The position numbers and the translations under genes are program-made. Shown one piece after another: positions 25,738 to 34,700 of a DNA stretch of 64,000 bases. The notes beneath the pieces are model-generated. The model ran no database searches, had not been told where the DNA came from, and worked only from the letters and a program-made list of their open reading frames with translations. Positions within the stretch are counted from its first letter, which is position 1. Every line of letters starts with the position of its first letter. Location: the NCBI GenBank assembly GCA_002500745.1, contig DLST01000014.1, positions 85,681 to 149,680 on the forward strand, written 5' to 3'. The stretch is from Sphingobacterium sp. UBA7855 (lineage in GTDB: Bacteria > Bacteroidota > Bacteroidia > Sphingobacteriales > Sphingobacteriaceae).

Positions 25738-27038
25738 TCTTTTAGTTTTTCGACTCGGGAAGGTGTTTGTCTGCCTTTGACAATTCCTGCGGCACCTATC
25801 GCGATAGCTTCTATACTGGAAATGATATTTTGAACGTTTAGCGTAGATACTTCATCTTTTACAGTATGATAGTATTCATCCTTGTCCATTTGGGAGGTTG
25901 AGAACGAATGTGCCGGAACCCCCTTGGCCGCTAGCACTGCATTGTCACTTCGGTAAAACAGATTCTGTTTAGTGTAAGGGTCGGGGTAGAATCTGAAGGT
26001 CGTATTTTTCAGATTCTCCTGCATCAATTGGCCCAGATTGGATTGATCGTATCCGGTAATGTACACGGTATTAGGGCCGAATTTAGAATCTTTTCCAATC
26101 ATTTCCATATTGATCATGGCCACTACTTGGTCGGCATCGATATGGTTGGAAAAATATTTTGAGCCGTACATGCCCAGTTCTTCTGCGGTAAAGGCAACGA
26201 AAATAAGAGTCCTTTCATTCTTATTCTGTTTTTTGTAATAATCTGCGAGGGTCAACATTGCTGTCACGCCCGAGGCATCATCATCTGCTCCATTGGCAAT
26301 GGAATCTTTACCAACAGCCGGAAGAATACCAATATGGTCGTAATGTCCCGAAAAGATGACGTATTCGTTGGGCTTACTTTTTCCAGGAATGATGCCCGCC
26401 ACATTGAACAGTGGAAATTTTTGAAGAGCTTTTTTAATCTGAATTTTATAAGTTGTCGGGATTTCCTTTGTCAGGAGATAGACAATTGAAGGTTTCTGTA
26501 CTGTAGCATCTTCGATAAATTTAGGCGAGTTAAGCATTTGACCAAAACGGACAAAATAGTTTTCAAAAGAGGGATCTACCAATACAAGTGTATTTTCTTT
26601 GGACAAGGAATGTTCTCTAAATACTGTGGAAAAATCATCCCCCGATTTTATTTTCACAATAGTTATAGCGCTTTTATTATCCCATTCCAAATCCACCTGG
26701 TGGCCAAGTGAAATAATGTGATCTGCAGGAATAACCTGGTTATTTACCGTTGCAGATTTGCTCACTGGGGAGATTTTATCTAGTTCAAAAGATTGTCTAT
26801 AGCTTTGTTCTGCATAGGGTGTGAGACCTATTCTTTTCATTTCGCCGGCAATAAAATCTGCTGCTTTTTCAATATCTTTTGTGAGCGCAGATCTACCACG
26901 CATATCGTCAGCAGCCAAGGTATTCAGTATACGGCTAACATCTTGGCGTTCCTGATTGGAAATAACCTGTTGTCCATAGGTAATTGCCGAAATTGCCAGC
27001 AAAGATAAGGATAAAATAATTTTAGGTATTGAATTCAT
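25734..27038 (-). CDS. Secreted M28 family metallopeptidase
   Basis: The 434-residue product has a signal peptide (ending near TYGQ) and an M28 zinc peptidase domain: FSGHYDHIG, NGADDDASGVTAML, VAFTAEELGMYGSKYF and the terminal HSFSTSQMDKDEYYHTVKDE-type region with the last His ligand. Such enzymes are exported di-zinc aminopeptidases. A PA-like insert (about residues 120-180) precedes the catalytic core. It is monocistronic and convergent with the GNAT gene. Confidence 0.92.
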   Translation of the reverse strand: MNSIPKIILSLSLLAISAITYGQQVISNQERQDVSRILNTLAADDMRGRSALTKDIEKAADFIAGEMKRIGLTPYAEQSYRQSFELDKISPVSKSATVNNQVIPADHIISLGHQVDLEWDNKSAITIVKIKSGDDFSTVFREHSLSKENTLVLVDPSFENYFVRFGQMLNSPKFIEDATVQKPSIVYLLTKEIPTTYKIQIKKALQKFPLFNVAGIIPGKSKPNEYVIFSGHYDHIGILPAVGKDSIANGADDDASGVTAMLTLADYYKKQNKNERTLIFVAFTAEELGMYGSKYFSNHIDADQVVAMINMEMIGKDSKFGPNTVYITGYDQSNLGQLMQENLKNTTFRFYPDPYTKQNLFYRSDNAVLAAKGVPAHSFSTSQMDKDEYYHTVKDEVSTLNVQNIISSIEAIAIGAAGIVKGRQTPSRVEKLKD

Positions 27039-27109
27039 ATAAAGCTCAGTAATATCTGCATGAAGATAAGGAAAATTCTATAAGTGGACAGCGGGCGGAA
27101 AAAATGTAG

Positions 27110-27117
27110 TATATTTG
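27110..27117 (+). promoter_or_regulatory. Candidate -7 box for the rhodanese gene
   Basis: TATATTTG matches TAnnTTTG exactly and lies 19 nt before the ATG at 27137. No clear -33 element is seen. Confidence 0.45.
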
Positions 27118-27136
27118 ACTATTAAATTGTTTGAAA

Positions 27137-27451
27137 ATGAAAGAAGTATCTGTAGAAGAATTAAAGAATAAAATCGATAACAAGGAGGATTTTCAATTGA
27201 TTGATGTTCGGGAACCGTTTGAATATGAAGTATCAAATCTAAATGGATTGAATATACCGCTTTCGGGCATATTGATCGAGGCTGATAAGATCGCAAAGGA
27301 TAAGCCAGTGATCGTACAATGTCGTTCAGGAAAGCGTTCTGCGCAGGCAATCATGTTATTGGAACAACAGGGTTTTGACAACCTGTCAAATCTAAAGGGC
27401 GGAATATTGGCTTGGAAAGAGGAGATCGACCCCGAGTTAGACGTTTATTAA
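27137..27451 (+). CDS. Single-domain rhodanese-like sulfurtransferase
   Basis: The 104-residue product is a stand-alone rhodanese domain with LIDVREPFEYEVSNL and the active-site loop CRSGKRSAQA (Cys about residue 61). Small cytosolic rhodaneses move sulfane sulfur or detoxify cyanide; the acceptor is unknown. The frame opens at a TTG at 27131, but the ATG at 27137 is more likely. It is followed after 1 bp by a small membrane gene, so the three genes 27137-27984 form an operon. Confidence 0.9.
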   Translation: MKEVSVEELKNKIDNKEDFQLIDVREPFEYEVSNLNGLNIPLSGILIEADKIAKDKPVIVQCRSGKRSAQAIMLLEQQGFDNLSNLKGGILAWKEEIDPELDVY

Positions 27452-27452
27452 A

Positions 27453-27752
27453 ATGAAGAATTTAGAGCATCAGACTAAACAAGCTTTCCTGTTTAGTCTT
27501 GCTTTTTATATCGTTGCCATGTTGGCGCGAATATTTAACCTTGGCGTTTTCCCTATGCTGGGAAGCCTTTCGATCTTATTATCGCTAATATGGGTAATTT
27601 TGGTTCTACGGGAAATCATGCTTTCAAGAACGATCTCCAATACTGAACGGATGGTTATGGCTTTGACGATTGTTTTATTGAATATTGTTGGTGGGGCATT
27701 CTATTTCTTTGGTGGATGGAGAGAACGGGTATTAGGAGTAATAAAAAAATAA
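27453..27752 (+). CDS. Small four-helix membrane protein
   Basis: The 99-residue product has three clear hydrophobic segments (residues about 10-27, 34-52 and 66-90) and no catalytic motif I recognise. It starts 1 bp after the rhodanese stop and ends 1 bp before the next small membrane gene, so tight operon context is strong. The function is unknown. Confidence 0.75.
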   Translation: MKNLEHQTKQAFLFSLAFYIVAMLARIFNLGVFPMLGSLSILLSLIWVILVLREIMLSRTISNTERMVMALTIVLLNIVGGAFYFFGGWRERVLGVIKK

Positions 27753-27753
27753 T

Positions 27754-27984
27754 ATGTTAAAGTATTTTTTTCTAAATATAGTTTTAAGTTTAGCCATTGT
27801 ATTTTTAATCTACAGTGGTTTTGAAGGGTATAAGGCCGGCAACATGCTGGTAACAGGATTGTCTATCGCCTTTTTGGTCGTATTGATCTATCTGCGTGTG
27901 GTTTTGAGCAAACGAGTTCGGTCGCTTATTCAACAAAAGGAGAGTGGAAAACAACAACCAACTGCAAAACAAAAGAAGAAGTAA
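27754..27984 (+). CDS. Small two-helix membrane protein with basic tail
   Basis: The 76-residue product has two hydrophobic helices (about residues 2-22 and 32-50) followed by a hydrophilic C-terminal tail ending QPTAKQKKK. It is the last gene of the rhodanese operon and is closed by a strong terminator. The function is unknown. Confidence 0.72.
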   Translation: MLKYFFLNIVLSLAIVFLIYSGFEGYKAGNMLVTGLSIAFLVVLIYLRVVLSKRVRSLIQQKESGKQQPTAKQKKK

Positions 27985-27985
27985 T

Positions 27986-28017
27986 AAAAAAAGCCTGCTT
28001 TAAGCAGGCTTTTTTTT
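27986..28017. terminator. Bidirectional terminator, rhodanese operon / gcvT
   Basis: A 10-bp stem AAGCCTGCTT/AAGCAGGCTT with a 1-nt centre is flanked by an A-run and a T-run and lies between converging genes. Confidence 0.9.
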
Positions 28018-28018
28018 A

Positions 28019-29101
28019 TTACTTCACAAATGGTGGTTTTGTTACTTTTGCTTTGATTTTTTGATTACGGATGAGAATGAAGATTTCACTACCATCTTTT
28101 GAAAAAGCTGTATCCACATAACCCAATCCAATTGATTTTTTTAATGTTGGGGATTGCGTTCCCGAAGTTACACGTCCAATTACATTTCCTTCGGCATCGA
28201 CAATTTCATAATCATGACGTGGAATGCCTCTGTCAATCATTTCGAAACCGACAAGCTTTTTCTTCAAACCAGCTTCTTTTTCCGCTTTGAGTGCTTTAGA
28301 GTTCACAAAGTCTTTTGTAAACTTCGTTACCCAGCCCAAGCCACCTTCTAAAGGCGATGTATGATCATCGATATCATTTCCATATAGGCAGAAGCCCATT
28401 TCTAGGCGTAGGGTATCGCGGGCACCTAAACCAATTGGTTTGATTCCATAAGGCTTGCCCGCCTCAAAAATAGCGTCCCAAACTTTCTGCGCATCTTCAT
28501 TGGCCACATAAATTTCAAAACCTCCAGCGCCAGTATATCCTGTTGCAGAGACCAAAACATTCTCTACACCCGCAAATGTACCTTTTGCAAAAGTGTAATA
28601 TTCCATGGGAGCTAATTCGATATCGGTAAGCGATTGAAGTGCATCAGCAGCCTTAGGTCCTTGAACAGCAAATAAGGAAGTTTGATCTGAGATATTTTTC
28701 ATCTCTACTCCATCCGTATTATACTTTGATATCCAGTTCCAATCTTTTTCGATATTCGACGCATTGACAACCAAAAAATACGTTTTATCGTCTATACGGT
28801 AAGTTAGGAAGTCATCAACTACACCGCCAGTTTCATTTGGGATATAAGCATATTGAACTTTCCCATCGTATAATTTTGACACATCATTGGAAGAGATTTT
28901 TTGAAGTAGGTCCAGGGCTTTTTCACCTTTTAAGATGAATTCACCCATATGGCTTACATCAAAAACTCCTACACCTGTACGAACTGTTTCGTGCTCATCA
29001 TTAATGCCCGTATATTGTACCGGCATGTTGAAGCCTGCAAAGGGAACCATTTTTGCTCCTAAAGCAATGTGCGTCTCCGAAAGGGCGGTATTTTTTAACA
29101 T
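28019..29101 (-). CDS. gcvT: Aminomethyltransferase (glycine cleavage T protein)
   Basis: GcvT releases ammonia from the aminomethyl-lipoyl H protein and makes methylene-tetrahydrofolate. The 360-residue product has the N-terminal [29 protein letters not shown] region, the conserved [16 protein letters not shown] and [18 protein letters not shown], and the C-terminal barrel ([30 protein letters not shown]). gcvP lies 17 kb away, so the glycine cleavage genes are dispersed; gcvH is not seen. Confidence 0.96.
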   Translation of the reverse strand: MLKNTALSETHIALGAKMVPFAGFNMPVQYTGINDEHETVRTGVGVFDVSHMGEFILKGEKALDLLQKISSNDVSKLYDGKVQYAYIPNETGGVVDDFLTYRIDDKTYFLVVNASNIEKDWNWISKYNTDGVEMKNISDQTSLFAVQGPKAADALQSLTDIELAPMEYYTFAKGTFAGVENVLVSATGYTGAGGFEIYVANEDAQKVWDAIFEAGKPYGIKPIGLGARDTLRLEMGFCLYGNDIDDHTSPLEGGLGWVTKFTKDFVNSKALKAEKEAGLKKKLVGFEMIDRGIPRHDYEIVDAEGNVIGRVTSGTQSPTLKKSIGLGYVDTAFSKDGSEIFILIRNQKIKAKVTKPPFVK

Positions 29102-29124
29102 AAAAATTAAGTTTTAGTCAGCTG

Positions 29125-29132
29125 CAAATTTA
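29125..29132 (-). promoter_or_regulatory. Candidate -7 box for gcvT
   Basis: TAAATTTG on the minus strand matches TAnnTTTG exactly, 23 nt before the gcvT ATG. Confidence 0.45.
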
Positions 29133-29181
29133 ATAAAATATACGTGATTCCTCACTGTGAATCTATTTTAGAACAATCGAT

Positions 29182-30000
29182 TTAATTGTTGACTTTAAGG
29201 GAATAGACGGTCAGGTTATCATCGTCGCTATCGTTATCCTCACAAAGTAAGAAAACTAAACCGTTGGCTGTTTCTTCTTTCAGCGTGATTCCTTCAAATT
29301 TGTGCTTTTCGGGAATTTCGAATGTCTCGGGTTTGCCAGAAAGATCTGAAGGTATTTTTCCAAGAAGGGAACCTCCGATTTCTCCATCCAGATAGGTCGA
29401 TTTTGCGTCTTCGGCGGTAGCGATAAAATAGATTTCATTTCCAATCAGGGTCGCATCTGAGAAGCCTGTCGAGATGCCATTTAGCTTGGGTAGTTCAATC
29501 GGGATACATCGGGACTGGCCAGGAGAAAGCGGGTGATACTCTAAAATGGCATTTGTGCCTTTAGGACCATTTCCCCGGTTAAAAAATAGGATCTTATCTT
29601 TTACATGAACAACACCTTCAATATTGAAGTCTTCTTTGGAAATACTGAATTTTTCCATTAACGAAGAATAGATTTTACTGAAGTCTTCCTCGAGGACTGT
29701 TTTGCCGTCCCAAATAAAACGATGGTTTCTGTTTGGGGTAGAACCAGAACCATAAAGATAATAGCGACTTCCATCGAAAGTGATCGATTCCAAATCCAAT
29801 TTAGCTGCTTTAGCAATGTTTTCCATCGGATCAGACTGGCGTAGTACCGTTTTAGACAACTTTTGGTCTGCGATGTGATAGCTGTAGATGTAATTGCTAT
29901 TGTCAGAAACGATATGGATCTGCCTATCCTGATAGACAATACCAGAAGCTGCGGTGATACCGGATATGCTCATGAAAGCTTCAAGAATCAATTTTAACAT
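29182..30000 (-). CDS. Beta-propeller-like protein of unknown function
   Basis: The 272-residue product resembles the DUF6929-type proteins of Bacteroidota: repeated beta-strand units with SGIVYQDRQIHIVSDNSN, LESITFDGSRYYLYGSG, FNIEGVVHVKDKILFFNRGNG and GFSDATLIGNEIYFIATAE, and a final VFLLCEDNDSD acidic motif. There is no signal peptide. The ATG at 30000 overlaps the stop of the upstream pseudouridine synthase gene by 7 nt; a second ATG lies at 29973. The function is unknown. Confidence 0.72.
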   Translation of the reverse strand: MLKLILEAFMSISGITAASGIVYQDRQIHIVSDNSNYIYSYHIADQKLSKTVLRQSDPMENIAKAAKLDLESITFDGSRYYLYGSGSTPNRNHRFIWDGKTVLEEDFSKIYSSLMEKFSISKEDFNIEGVVHVKDKILFFNRGNGPKGTNAILEYHPLSPGQSRCIPIELPKLNGISTGFSDATLIGNEIYFIATAEDAKSTYLDGEIGGSLLGKIPSDLSGKPETFEIPEKHKFEGITLKEETANGLVFLLCEDNDSDDDNLTVYSLKVNN

Positions 30001-30686
30001 ACGTTGTTGAGATTTAGTATTTCCAATACGCGCTCGAAATCAGCTTGCAAGGTCGCTTTGATATGTACGTCATCACCCGATAAAGGATGTTTAAAGGTTA
30101 GCTCCGACGCATGTAAGAGCATGGTATCCATTTGGTACGTTTCTTTCCAAAACTTATTTTGTTTGTTGCATCCATGCGGGCGATCGCCGATAATTGGATG
30201 GAAGATATGCGCGAAATGGCGGCGTAACTGATGCATACGACCTGTAATTGGATTGGCTTCGACGAGACTGTATCGTGACGTCGGAAATTTTCCGAAGGGA
30301 ACGGCAAGCTCGCTTTGAGCAAGTAAACGAAAAGATGTTTGTGCTTCCTGAACCGTACCATCGTCCCTTTTTAAGGGATAATCAATCAGACCTTCCGCTG
30401 GCGCGAAACCCCTGAGTACAGCGAGGTATTTTTTGTCGACCTTGCGCTCCTGAAAACTTTTTTGTAAATATTGGTCAGTCTCCTTATTTAGCGAAAATAG
30501 CAGTATGCCTCCAGTCTTCCTGTCCAAACGATGTGCCGGATAAACTGTTTTTCCTAGTTGGTCCCGAAGGAGCTGTAGCGCAAACTCTGAAGCATCGCGT
30601 GCGATAGAAGATCGGTGTACCAATAGTCCATGCGGTTTATTGATAGCAACGATAGATTCGTCTTCGTAAAGTATTTCTAAAGGCAT
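29994..30686 (-). CDS. RluA-family tRNA/rRNA pseudouridine synthase
   Basis: The 230-residue product has the pseudouridine synthase signature HRLDRKTGGILLF with the catalytic Asp, followed by FQERKVDKKYLAVLRG and ITGRMHQLRRHFAHIFHPIIGD. It lacks an S4 domain and is short, which suggests the TruC type (tRNA U65), but the target base cannot be assigned from sequence. It is cytoplasmic and co-oriented with 29182-30000. Confidence 0.9.
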   Translation of the reverse strand: MPLEILYEDESIVAINKPHGLLVHRSSIARDASEFALQLLRDQLGKTVYPAHRLDRKTGGILLFSLNKETDQYLQKSFQERKVDKKYLAVLRGFAPAEGLIDYPLKRDDGTVQEAQTSFRLLAQSELAVPFGKFPTSRYSLVEANPITGRMHQLRRHFAHIFHPIIGDRPHGCNKQNKFWKETYQMDTMLLHASELTFKHPLSGDDVHIKATLQADFERVLEILNLNNVC

Positions 30687-30687
30687 A

Positions 30688-31056
30688 TTAGATCTTTTTC
30701 AATGCAGCAATAATTTCGTCTGCTTTTTCATCAATTTTTGGGCTCAGCCAAATATGTTTGAAAGCTCCTCCACCTATGATCTGTTCGGTGCCCTGCCATT
30801 TTATTTTTGTTAAAGAAAACAAATAGTAGTTGTCTACCACGACCGAAGTTTGAATAAATTTATCGACAATGTCATTTCCGAAGAGCTGCATTCCCAAGCC
30901 AAAAAACTCTCTATCTTTGGCATGGAGCTGATTTTTTAATAATTGTTCGGCTTTCGCACGTACAATTTTTTCATGTTCCTCTTTGCTGGGGTTCGTCAAA
31001 ATTGCGGCCAGCATGACGATGATCAAAATCAGTGCAAATATTCTTTTTTTACTCAT
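30688..31056 (-). CDS. DUF4359-like small anchored protein
   Basis: The 122-residue product has one N-terminal hydrophobic helix (residues about 6-22) with TNPSKEEHEKIV immediately after it and a YYLFSLTKI strand, which resembles DUF4359 proteins. The rest is soluble. It is 1 bp upstream of the pseudouridine synthase gene. The function is unknown. Confidence 0.6.
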   Translation of the reverse strand: MSKKRIFALILIIVMLAAILTNPSKEEHEKIVRAKAEQLLKNQLHAKDREFFGLGMQLFGNDIVDKFIQTSVVVDNYYLFSLTKIKWQGTEQIIGGGAFKHIWLSPKIDEKADEIIAALKKI

Positions 31057-31201
31057 TTTAAATTCGAGATTAAGTTTTGGATGTCATAACGGGATAACTA
31101 TCGCCATCAAAATTATTAAATAGATATTAGATATAGGGCATTGTTTCCCCAGAAATACCAAGGATTCCATTTTAGCGGAAGAATGACAGGAATTGTTGGC
31201 A

Positions 31202-31693
31202 TTAGATACCATTAAGCAGCGAAAAAGCCCAAGAAAAAAAGGTCCAAATAAGATATAACGTAACCGAAATGAGGAGTAAAAAAACAATTAGTATACTGAT
31301 GATGATGCCAATGCCCGATCCGGTATGCTTTCCTTCGTAATAGTGTTGTCTGAGCAATTTGATGTTCTTTTCGTTGGCCTTGCTAAAGAAATCGAGCAAG
31401 TTTCCGAGTAGTGGAATGCTACCAAGAATCGCGTCCAGTGATATGTTCAAAAGCATCCGTATAACGAGCTTGGGGCTGGCACCGTTACGCCACATGGCAA
31501 TTACAAGGATTAAAGATGTACCAAAGCCTGCTATCGCACCGCCTAGGGGAATAAGGTTTAACAGCGGATCTAGGCCAAACCGAAAGCCTCCAATTTTAAA
31601 CTGATTATCCATTAACCAAGATATTCGGTCTATCCAACCGAAATCTTGGTCAATTTGTTTTAATTTATCTGCGGGAGTTTTCTCTCGATGCAT
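31202..31693 (-). CDS. DUF4112 family membrane protein
   Basis: The 163-residue product carries the DUF4112 signature: LDPLLNLIPLGGAIAGFGTSLILVIAM, LDAILGSIPLLGNLLDFFSKANEKNIKLL, then two C-terminal hydrophobic helices. No activity is established for the family. It lies 2 bp after the SIMPL-domain gene on the same strand, so both are probably cotranscribed. Confidence 0.85.
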   Translation of the reverse strand: MHREKTPADKLKQIDQDFGWIDRISWLMDNQFKIGGFRFGLDPLLNLIPLGGAIAGFGTSLILVIAMWRNGASPKLVIRMLLNISLDAILGSIPLLGNLLDFFSKANEKNIKLLRQHYYEGKHTGSGIGIIISILIVFLLLISVTLYLIWTFFSWAFSLLNGI

Positions 31694-31695
31694 GA

Positions 31696-32412
31696 TTACA
31701 ATAATTCGAACGAAGCGCTGATCTCACTTGTTACTTTCATTGGTCTGATATTTAAGTCAAGCCCGCCACCGTCAGCACTATCTGCTGATTGTTCCATTGC
31801 ACCTTTATACATCGCATTGCGCATCATCGGCTGAACGCCAAAGATAATCTGCTGCGGTGTTTCAGACAATACAATAGCCTTTCCGATTTTTTGCCCTGCT
31901 GCTTCTGCTAAAATCTGCGCATTGACTTTGGCATCCAATACTGCTTTAGTTTTTAAGCTTTTTTCCAGTTCTTTTTTCTTCGAGTAATCATACTCACTGA
32001 TATAAGTACTTTGGATACCCGCTTTGTCGACGCCATCTAGTAATTGATCCAAATTATTTAAGTTAGTTACCTTAATACGATATTGTCTAGAAAGCAGTAT
32101 ATCGGTGTCTTTTTTCTTTTTGTCCGGTACATTGTAGCTCCAGATGTTTTGGATGGTAAAATCTTCTTTTTTGACACCAGCTTTTGTTGCCGAATCAAAC
32201 AGATCTTTTTCTAGTTTGTCTATTGCAACTTTTTTCTTGGTGTTACCGTTTTCATAAAACTCTTTTAGCGTCACATCGATATAGATGATGTCGGGAGTTA
32301 CTTCTTCTTCTGCACGTCCCACCGTGGATACAAACTCTTTATTAACCATTTGTTGCGCATTTAATTGAGTCATAAAACCTAAAAAGGCAAGTCCTAATAC
32401 TATTTTTTTCAT
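31696..32412 (-). CDS. SIMPL (DUF541) domain secreted protein
   Basis: The 238-residue product has a signal peptide (ending LNAQ, residue 19) and a SIMPL domain, recognisable by FVSTVGRAEEEVTPDIIYIDV, NIWSYNVP and the LKTKAVLDAKVNAQILAEAAGQKIGKAI-type helix. SIMPL proteins are periplasmic and include oxidative-stress-related BP26/OmpJ homologues. It is first in a SIMPL-DUF4112 unit. Confidence 0.88.
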   Translation of the reverse strand: MKKIVLGLAFLGFMTQLNAQQMVNKEFVSTVGRAEEEVTPDIIYIDVTLKEFYENGNTKKKVAIDKLEKDLFDSATKAGVKKEDFTIQNIWSYNVPDKKKKDTDILLSRQYRIKVTNLNNLDQLLDGVDKAGIQSTYISEYDYSKKKELEKSLKTKAVLDAKVNAQILAEAAGQKIGKAIVLSETPQQIIFGVQPMMRNAMYKGAMEQSADSADGGGLDLNIRPMKVTSEISASFELL

Positions 32413-32574
32413 ATTTTTTGTCTTAAAGTTTTTCTAATTATACGATTGCTATTATCGCACTGCTACAAGATTGGAGCCAAAGTTGATGAAAAAGTTTAAC
32501 GGGTAAAAAAAATAAAAAGGTTAAAATTTTTGATTTTATTTCTATACCTTTAGGGAAATTAATAACATAGTGCC

Positions 32575-32766
32575 ATGCAAGAAGGTAAAGTAAAATTCTT
32601 TAATGAGACCAAAGGTTTCGGTTTCATCATCCCTAACTCAGGCGAGAGCGAAATTTTTGTTCACGTTTCTGGATTAGTAGACAAAGTTCGTGAGAATGAT
32701 AGTGTATCTTACGAAGTTGAACAAGGCCGTAAAGGTCTTAATGCGGTAAATGTAAGAGTTATCTAA
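32575..32766 (+). CDS. Cold-shock domain protein
   Basis: The 63-residue product is a single cold-shock domain with the RNP1 motif TKGFGFI and the RNP2 motif IFVHVSGL. These RNA/ssDNA chaperones melt secondary structure in mRNA. The length is at the short end of CspA-like proteins (usually 65-70). A leader of about 25-30 nt follows a near-consensus -7 box (TACCTTTA, 32545-32552). It ends at a strong terminator. Confidence 0.95.
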   Translation: MQEGKVKFFNETKGFGFIIPNSGESEIFVHVSGLVDKVRENDSVSYEVEQGRKGLNAVNVRVI

Positions 32767-32791
32767 TAAGATTGAAGATATATTTATTGTG

Positions 32792-32823
32792 AAAAAGCCT
32801 ATGCGAAAAGCATAGGCTTTTTT
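32792..32823 (+). terminator. Terminator of the cold-shock gene
   Basis: An 11-bp stem AAAGCCTATGC/GCATAGGCTTT with a GAAAA loop is followed by T residues. Confidence 0.9.
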
Positions 32824-32966
32824 ATGCAGTTGTATTTCATGAGCCAGGATTGATATTATCCTTAGCATTGGCAATTCCAAGGAGTAGGTGCGGGAGCAGT
32901 TGTTATGGTCGGTTAAACATTTTGGACTGATAATTGTAACGAAGTGTTTAAAATATGGAGATTAAG

Positions 32967-33161
32967 ATGAAACGCACTTTATTATTAATTTTTTCTGTCG
33001 TAATAGCGATTTCCATGTCGGCATGTTATTCTACTCATCATGGCCACAGCCATGGGCGAGGTCCGAAAAAAATGCCGCCAGGTCAGGCTAAAAAATACTA
33101 CGGAGAGCAGTCTGCTCGTGATTTTGCTCCTGGGCAGCAAAAGAAAAAGCATAGACATTAA
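32967..33161 (+). CDS. Small His-rich lipoprotein
   Basis: The 64-residue product has a lipoprotein signal with lipobox MSAC (Cys about 19), then a His-rich stretch THHGHSHGRG, the MPPGQAKKYYG motif and a basic end with KKKHRH. Related short proteins in Bacteroidota are often annotated with unrelated names; no function is established. Clustered His suggests metal binding. The frame opens at an ATG at 32955, but the ATG at 32967 gives the best signal. Confidence 0.75.
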   Translation: MKRTLLLIFSVVIAISMSACYSTHHGHSHGRGPKKMPPGQAKKYYGEQSARDFAPGQQKKKHRH

Positions 33162-33172
33162 CAACACAGCAT

Positions 33173-33208
33173 AAAAAAAGCTTTCACAGGAATGTGAAAG
33201 CTTTTTTT
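33173..33208. terminator. Bidirectional terminator, lipoprotein / DUF805
   Basis: An A7 tract, the stem GCTTTCACA/TGTGAAAGC with loop GGAA and a T7 tract lie between convergent genes. Confidence 0.92.
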
Positions 33209-33223
33209 ATAAGGTTTTAGAAT

Positions 33224-33727
33224 CTAAGCGAAGGGATCCTTGTCAGGTGCTGGCGGTGTTGGATTTGAAGGCTGCGAACTTCCAATTTGTGAACTTCCAA
33301 ATGGGTCTTGCGTACGAGAAGAACCAAATGGATCTTGGCTTTGATTAAAAGGATGATTTATAGCATTTTCAGCGGCCTTAGGATCTGGTCCATATTGGTT
33401 AGATGCTTTGTCACCTTCCAATACCAATAAGTAAAGCAGATAAATCCAACCAATAAATGGAATCAAGGAGACTAATATAAACCAGCCTGATTTATTGGTG
33501 TCATGTAGTCTTCGGACTGTAACGGCTATCCCTGGAATTAGTAAAGCTAAACTTACTAAGCCTGAGACATACGTAAATAAGCTTGCAATTTGTCCCAATA
33601 TTGCAAATACTGCGCTAATGATGAGATTTGCAAGGAAGAACATCCAATATTCCTTTCGACGGGCTCTACCCTCAAAATTGGCATAGTTGTCTCGAACAAC
33701 TTTTAAAAAGGCTTCTTTAAGTTCCAT
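33224..33727 (-). CDS. DUF805 family membrane protein
   Basis: The 167-residue product has the DUF805 signature (NFEGRARRKEYWMFFLANLII, RRLHDTNKSGWFILVSLIPFIGWIYLLYLL), with four hydrophobic helices, followed by a hydrophilic tail from about residue 110. The tail contains repeated QDPFGSS units, which looks like low-complexity repeat variation. The function is unknown. Confidence 0.88.
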   Translation of the reverse strand: MELKEAFLKVVRDNYANFEGRARRKEYWMFFLANLIISAVFAILGQIASLFTYVSGLVSLALLIPGIAVTVRRLHDTNKSGWFILVSLIPFIGWIYLLYLLVLEGDKASNQYGPDPKAAENAINHPFNQSQDPFGSSRTQDPFGSSQIGSSQPSNPTPPAPDKDPFA

Positions 33728-33977
33728 ATTATTAATACTTTTTTTGGTGAAAATTATGTTAGTAAACTATATGTTATTTCAGTTTTGTTACAATAAATGT
33801 ACCAAGAATTTATCCAAGAAATCAATTATTATAGACAAGGCGATAGCTAACTGGAATGTATTGGCTAGATATTCAGTTTGTATTTTTGGTTTGAGATCTT
33901 TAATTACTCCATGAAAATTTTCATTTCTAAGGGATAAGGACTCGTTGGGTTATAAGGAGGGCTTGAATCGAAAACTC

Positions 33978-34700
33978 TTACCGAAAAATCTCTTCGAGAA
34001 TGTAGAGCGATTTTATTTCTTTAAAATTTGTACGGTGCAAGCGATAGAAATCAAGTACTTTTTCCAACAAAAATTGTCTATCTGAGCTGGTCATTTTAAT
34101 TCGCTCGCAATTTGAATATTCGGAATCAATTAAGGTTCTAAAAATTGACGTATGTGGTTCCTGTAAAACAAGCGGGTGTTCGGGGAGACTATTTGAAAAG
34201 GTTGCTTCGTAAAGATTGAAATAGGGGAGTACTTGTTTCGATTTGGCCGGATAAAACCCAAGGAAGCGTGTGAGTTTTATTAAAAAGACAAGATGAAAAT
34301 TGGCGAGGTTTGAATGACTTTGATCCAGCCAAAGTATGGATTGATGAATAAATTCGAAAAGGTAGCTGTCATGTTCTTGTTCCTTCAGTATCTTATAAAG
34401 TATTTCATTCAGAAAAAGAGCCAGCGAACTTTTGACGATATCATAAGGTATTTCTTGCAGTGCGGGTACTTGACGTGCTTCAGAGATCCTTTGGAGTGAA
34501 CCATTATCTTTATGCGTGGCGACTATTTCCAATAAATGTAAAGGTTGGAGAATATTGGCCTTGATTTTTGCTTTAGGCTTCCTTGCTCCGGCAATAAGAT
34601 AAGATTGCATGCCAAAATGTTCGGTATATAGCTGGGCAACGAGACTACTTTCCGAATAGTTTGTTGTTTTTAAGACTACAGCTCTAGTTTTGTTCAGCAT
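33978..34700 (-). CDS. recO: DNA repair protein RecO
   Basis: RecO promotes RecA loading in the RecFOR pathway. The 240-residue product starts MLNKTRAVVLKTTNYSESSLVAQLYTEHFGMQSYLIAGARKP-like (OB fold), then has the helical, Cys-free C-terminal part; the recognisable ending is HRTNFKEIKSLYILEEIFR. The frame opens 17 codons upstream, but MLNKTR is the family start. Its ATG overlaps the end of the 83-residue membrane gene by 17 nt. Confidence 0.9.
   Translation of the reverse strand: MLNKTRAVVLKTTNYSESSLVAQLYTEHFGMQSYLIAGARKPKAKIKANILQPLHLLEIVATHKDNGSLQRISEARQVPALQEIPYDIVKSSLALFLNEILYKILKEQEHDSYLFEFIHQSILWLDQSHSNLANFHLVFLIKLTRFLGFYPAKSKQVLPYFNLYEATFSNSLPEHPLVLQEPHTSIFRTLIDSEYSNCERIKMTSSDRQFLLEKVLDFYRLHRTNFKEIKSLYILEEIFR

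Noticed and set aside
33930..33985. tRNA-like 3' end on the minus strand (GATTCAAGCCCTCC...)
   Set aside because: No cloverleaf could be folded: the five-base T-stem does not pair and there is no matching acceptor or anticodon arm.
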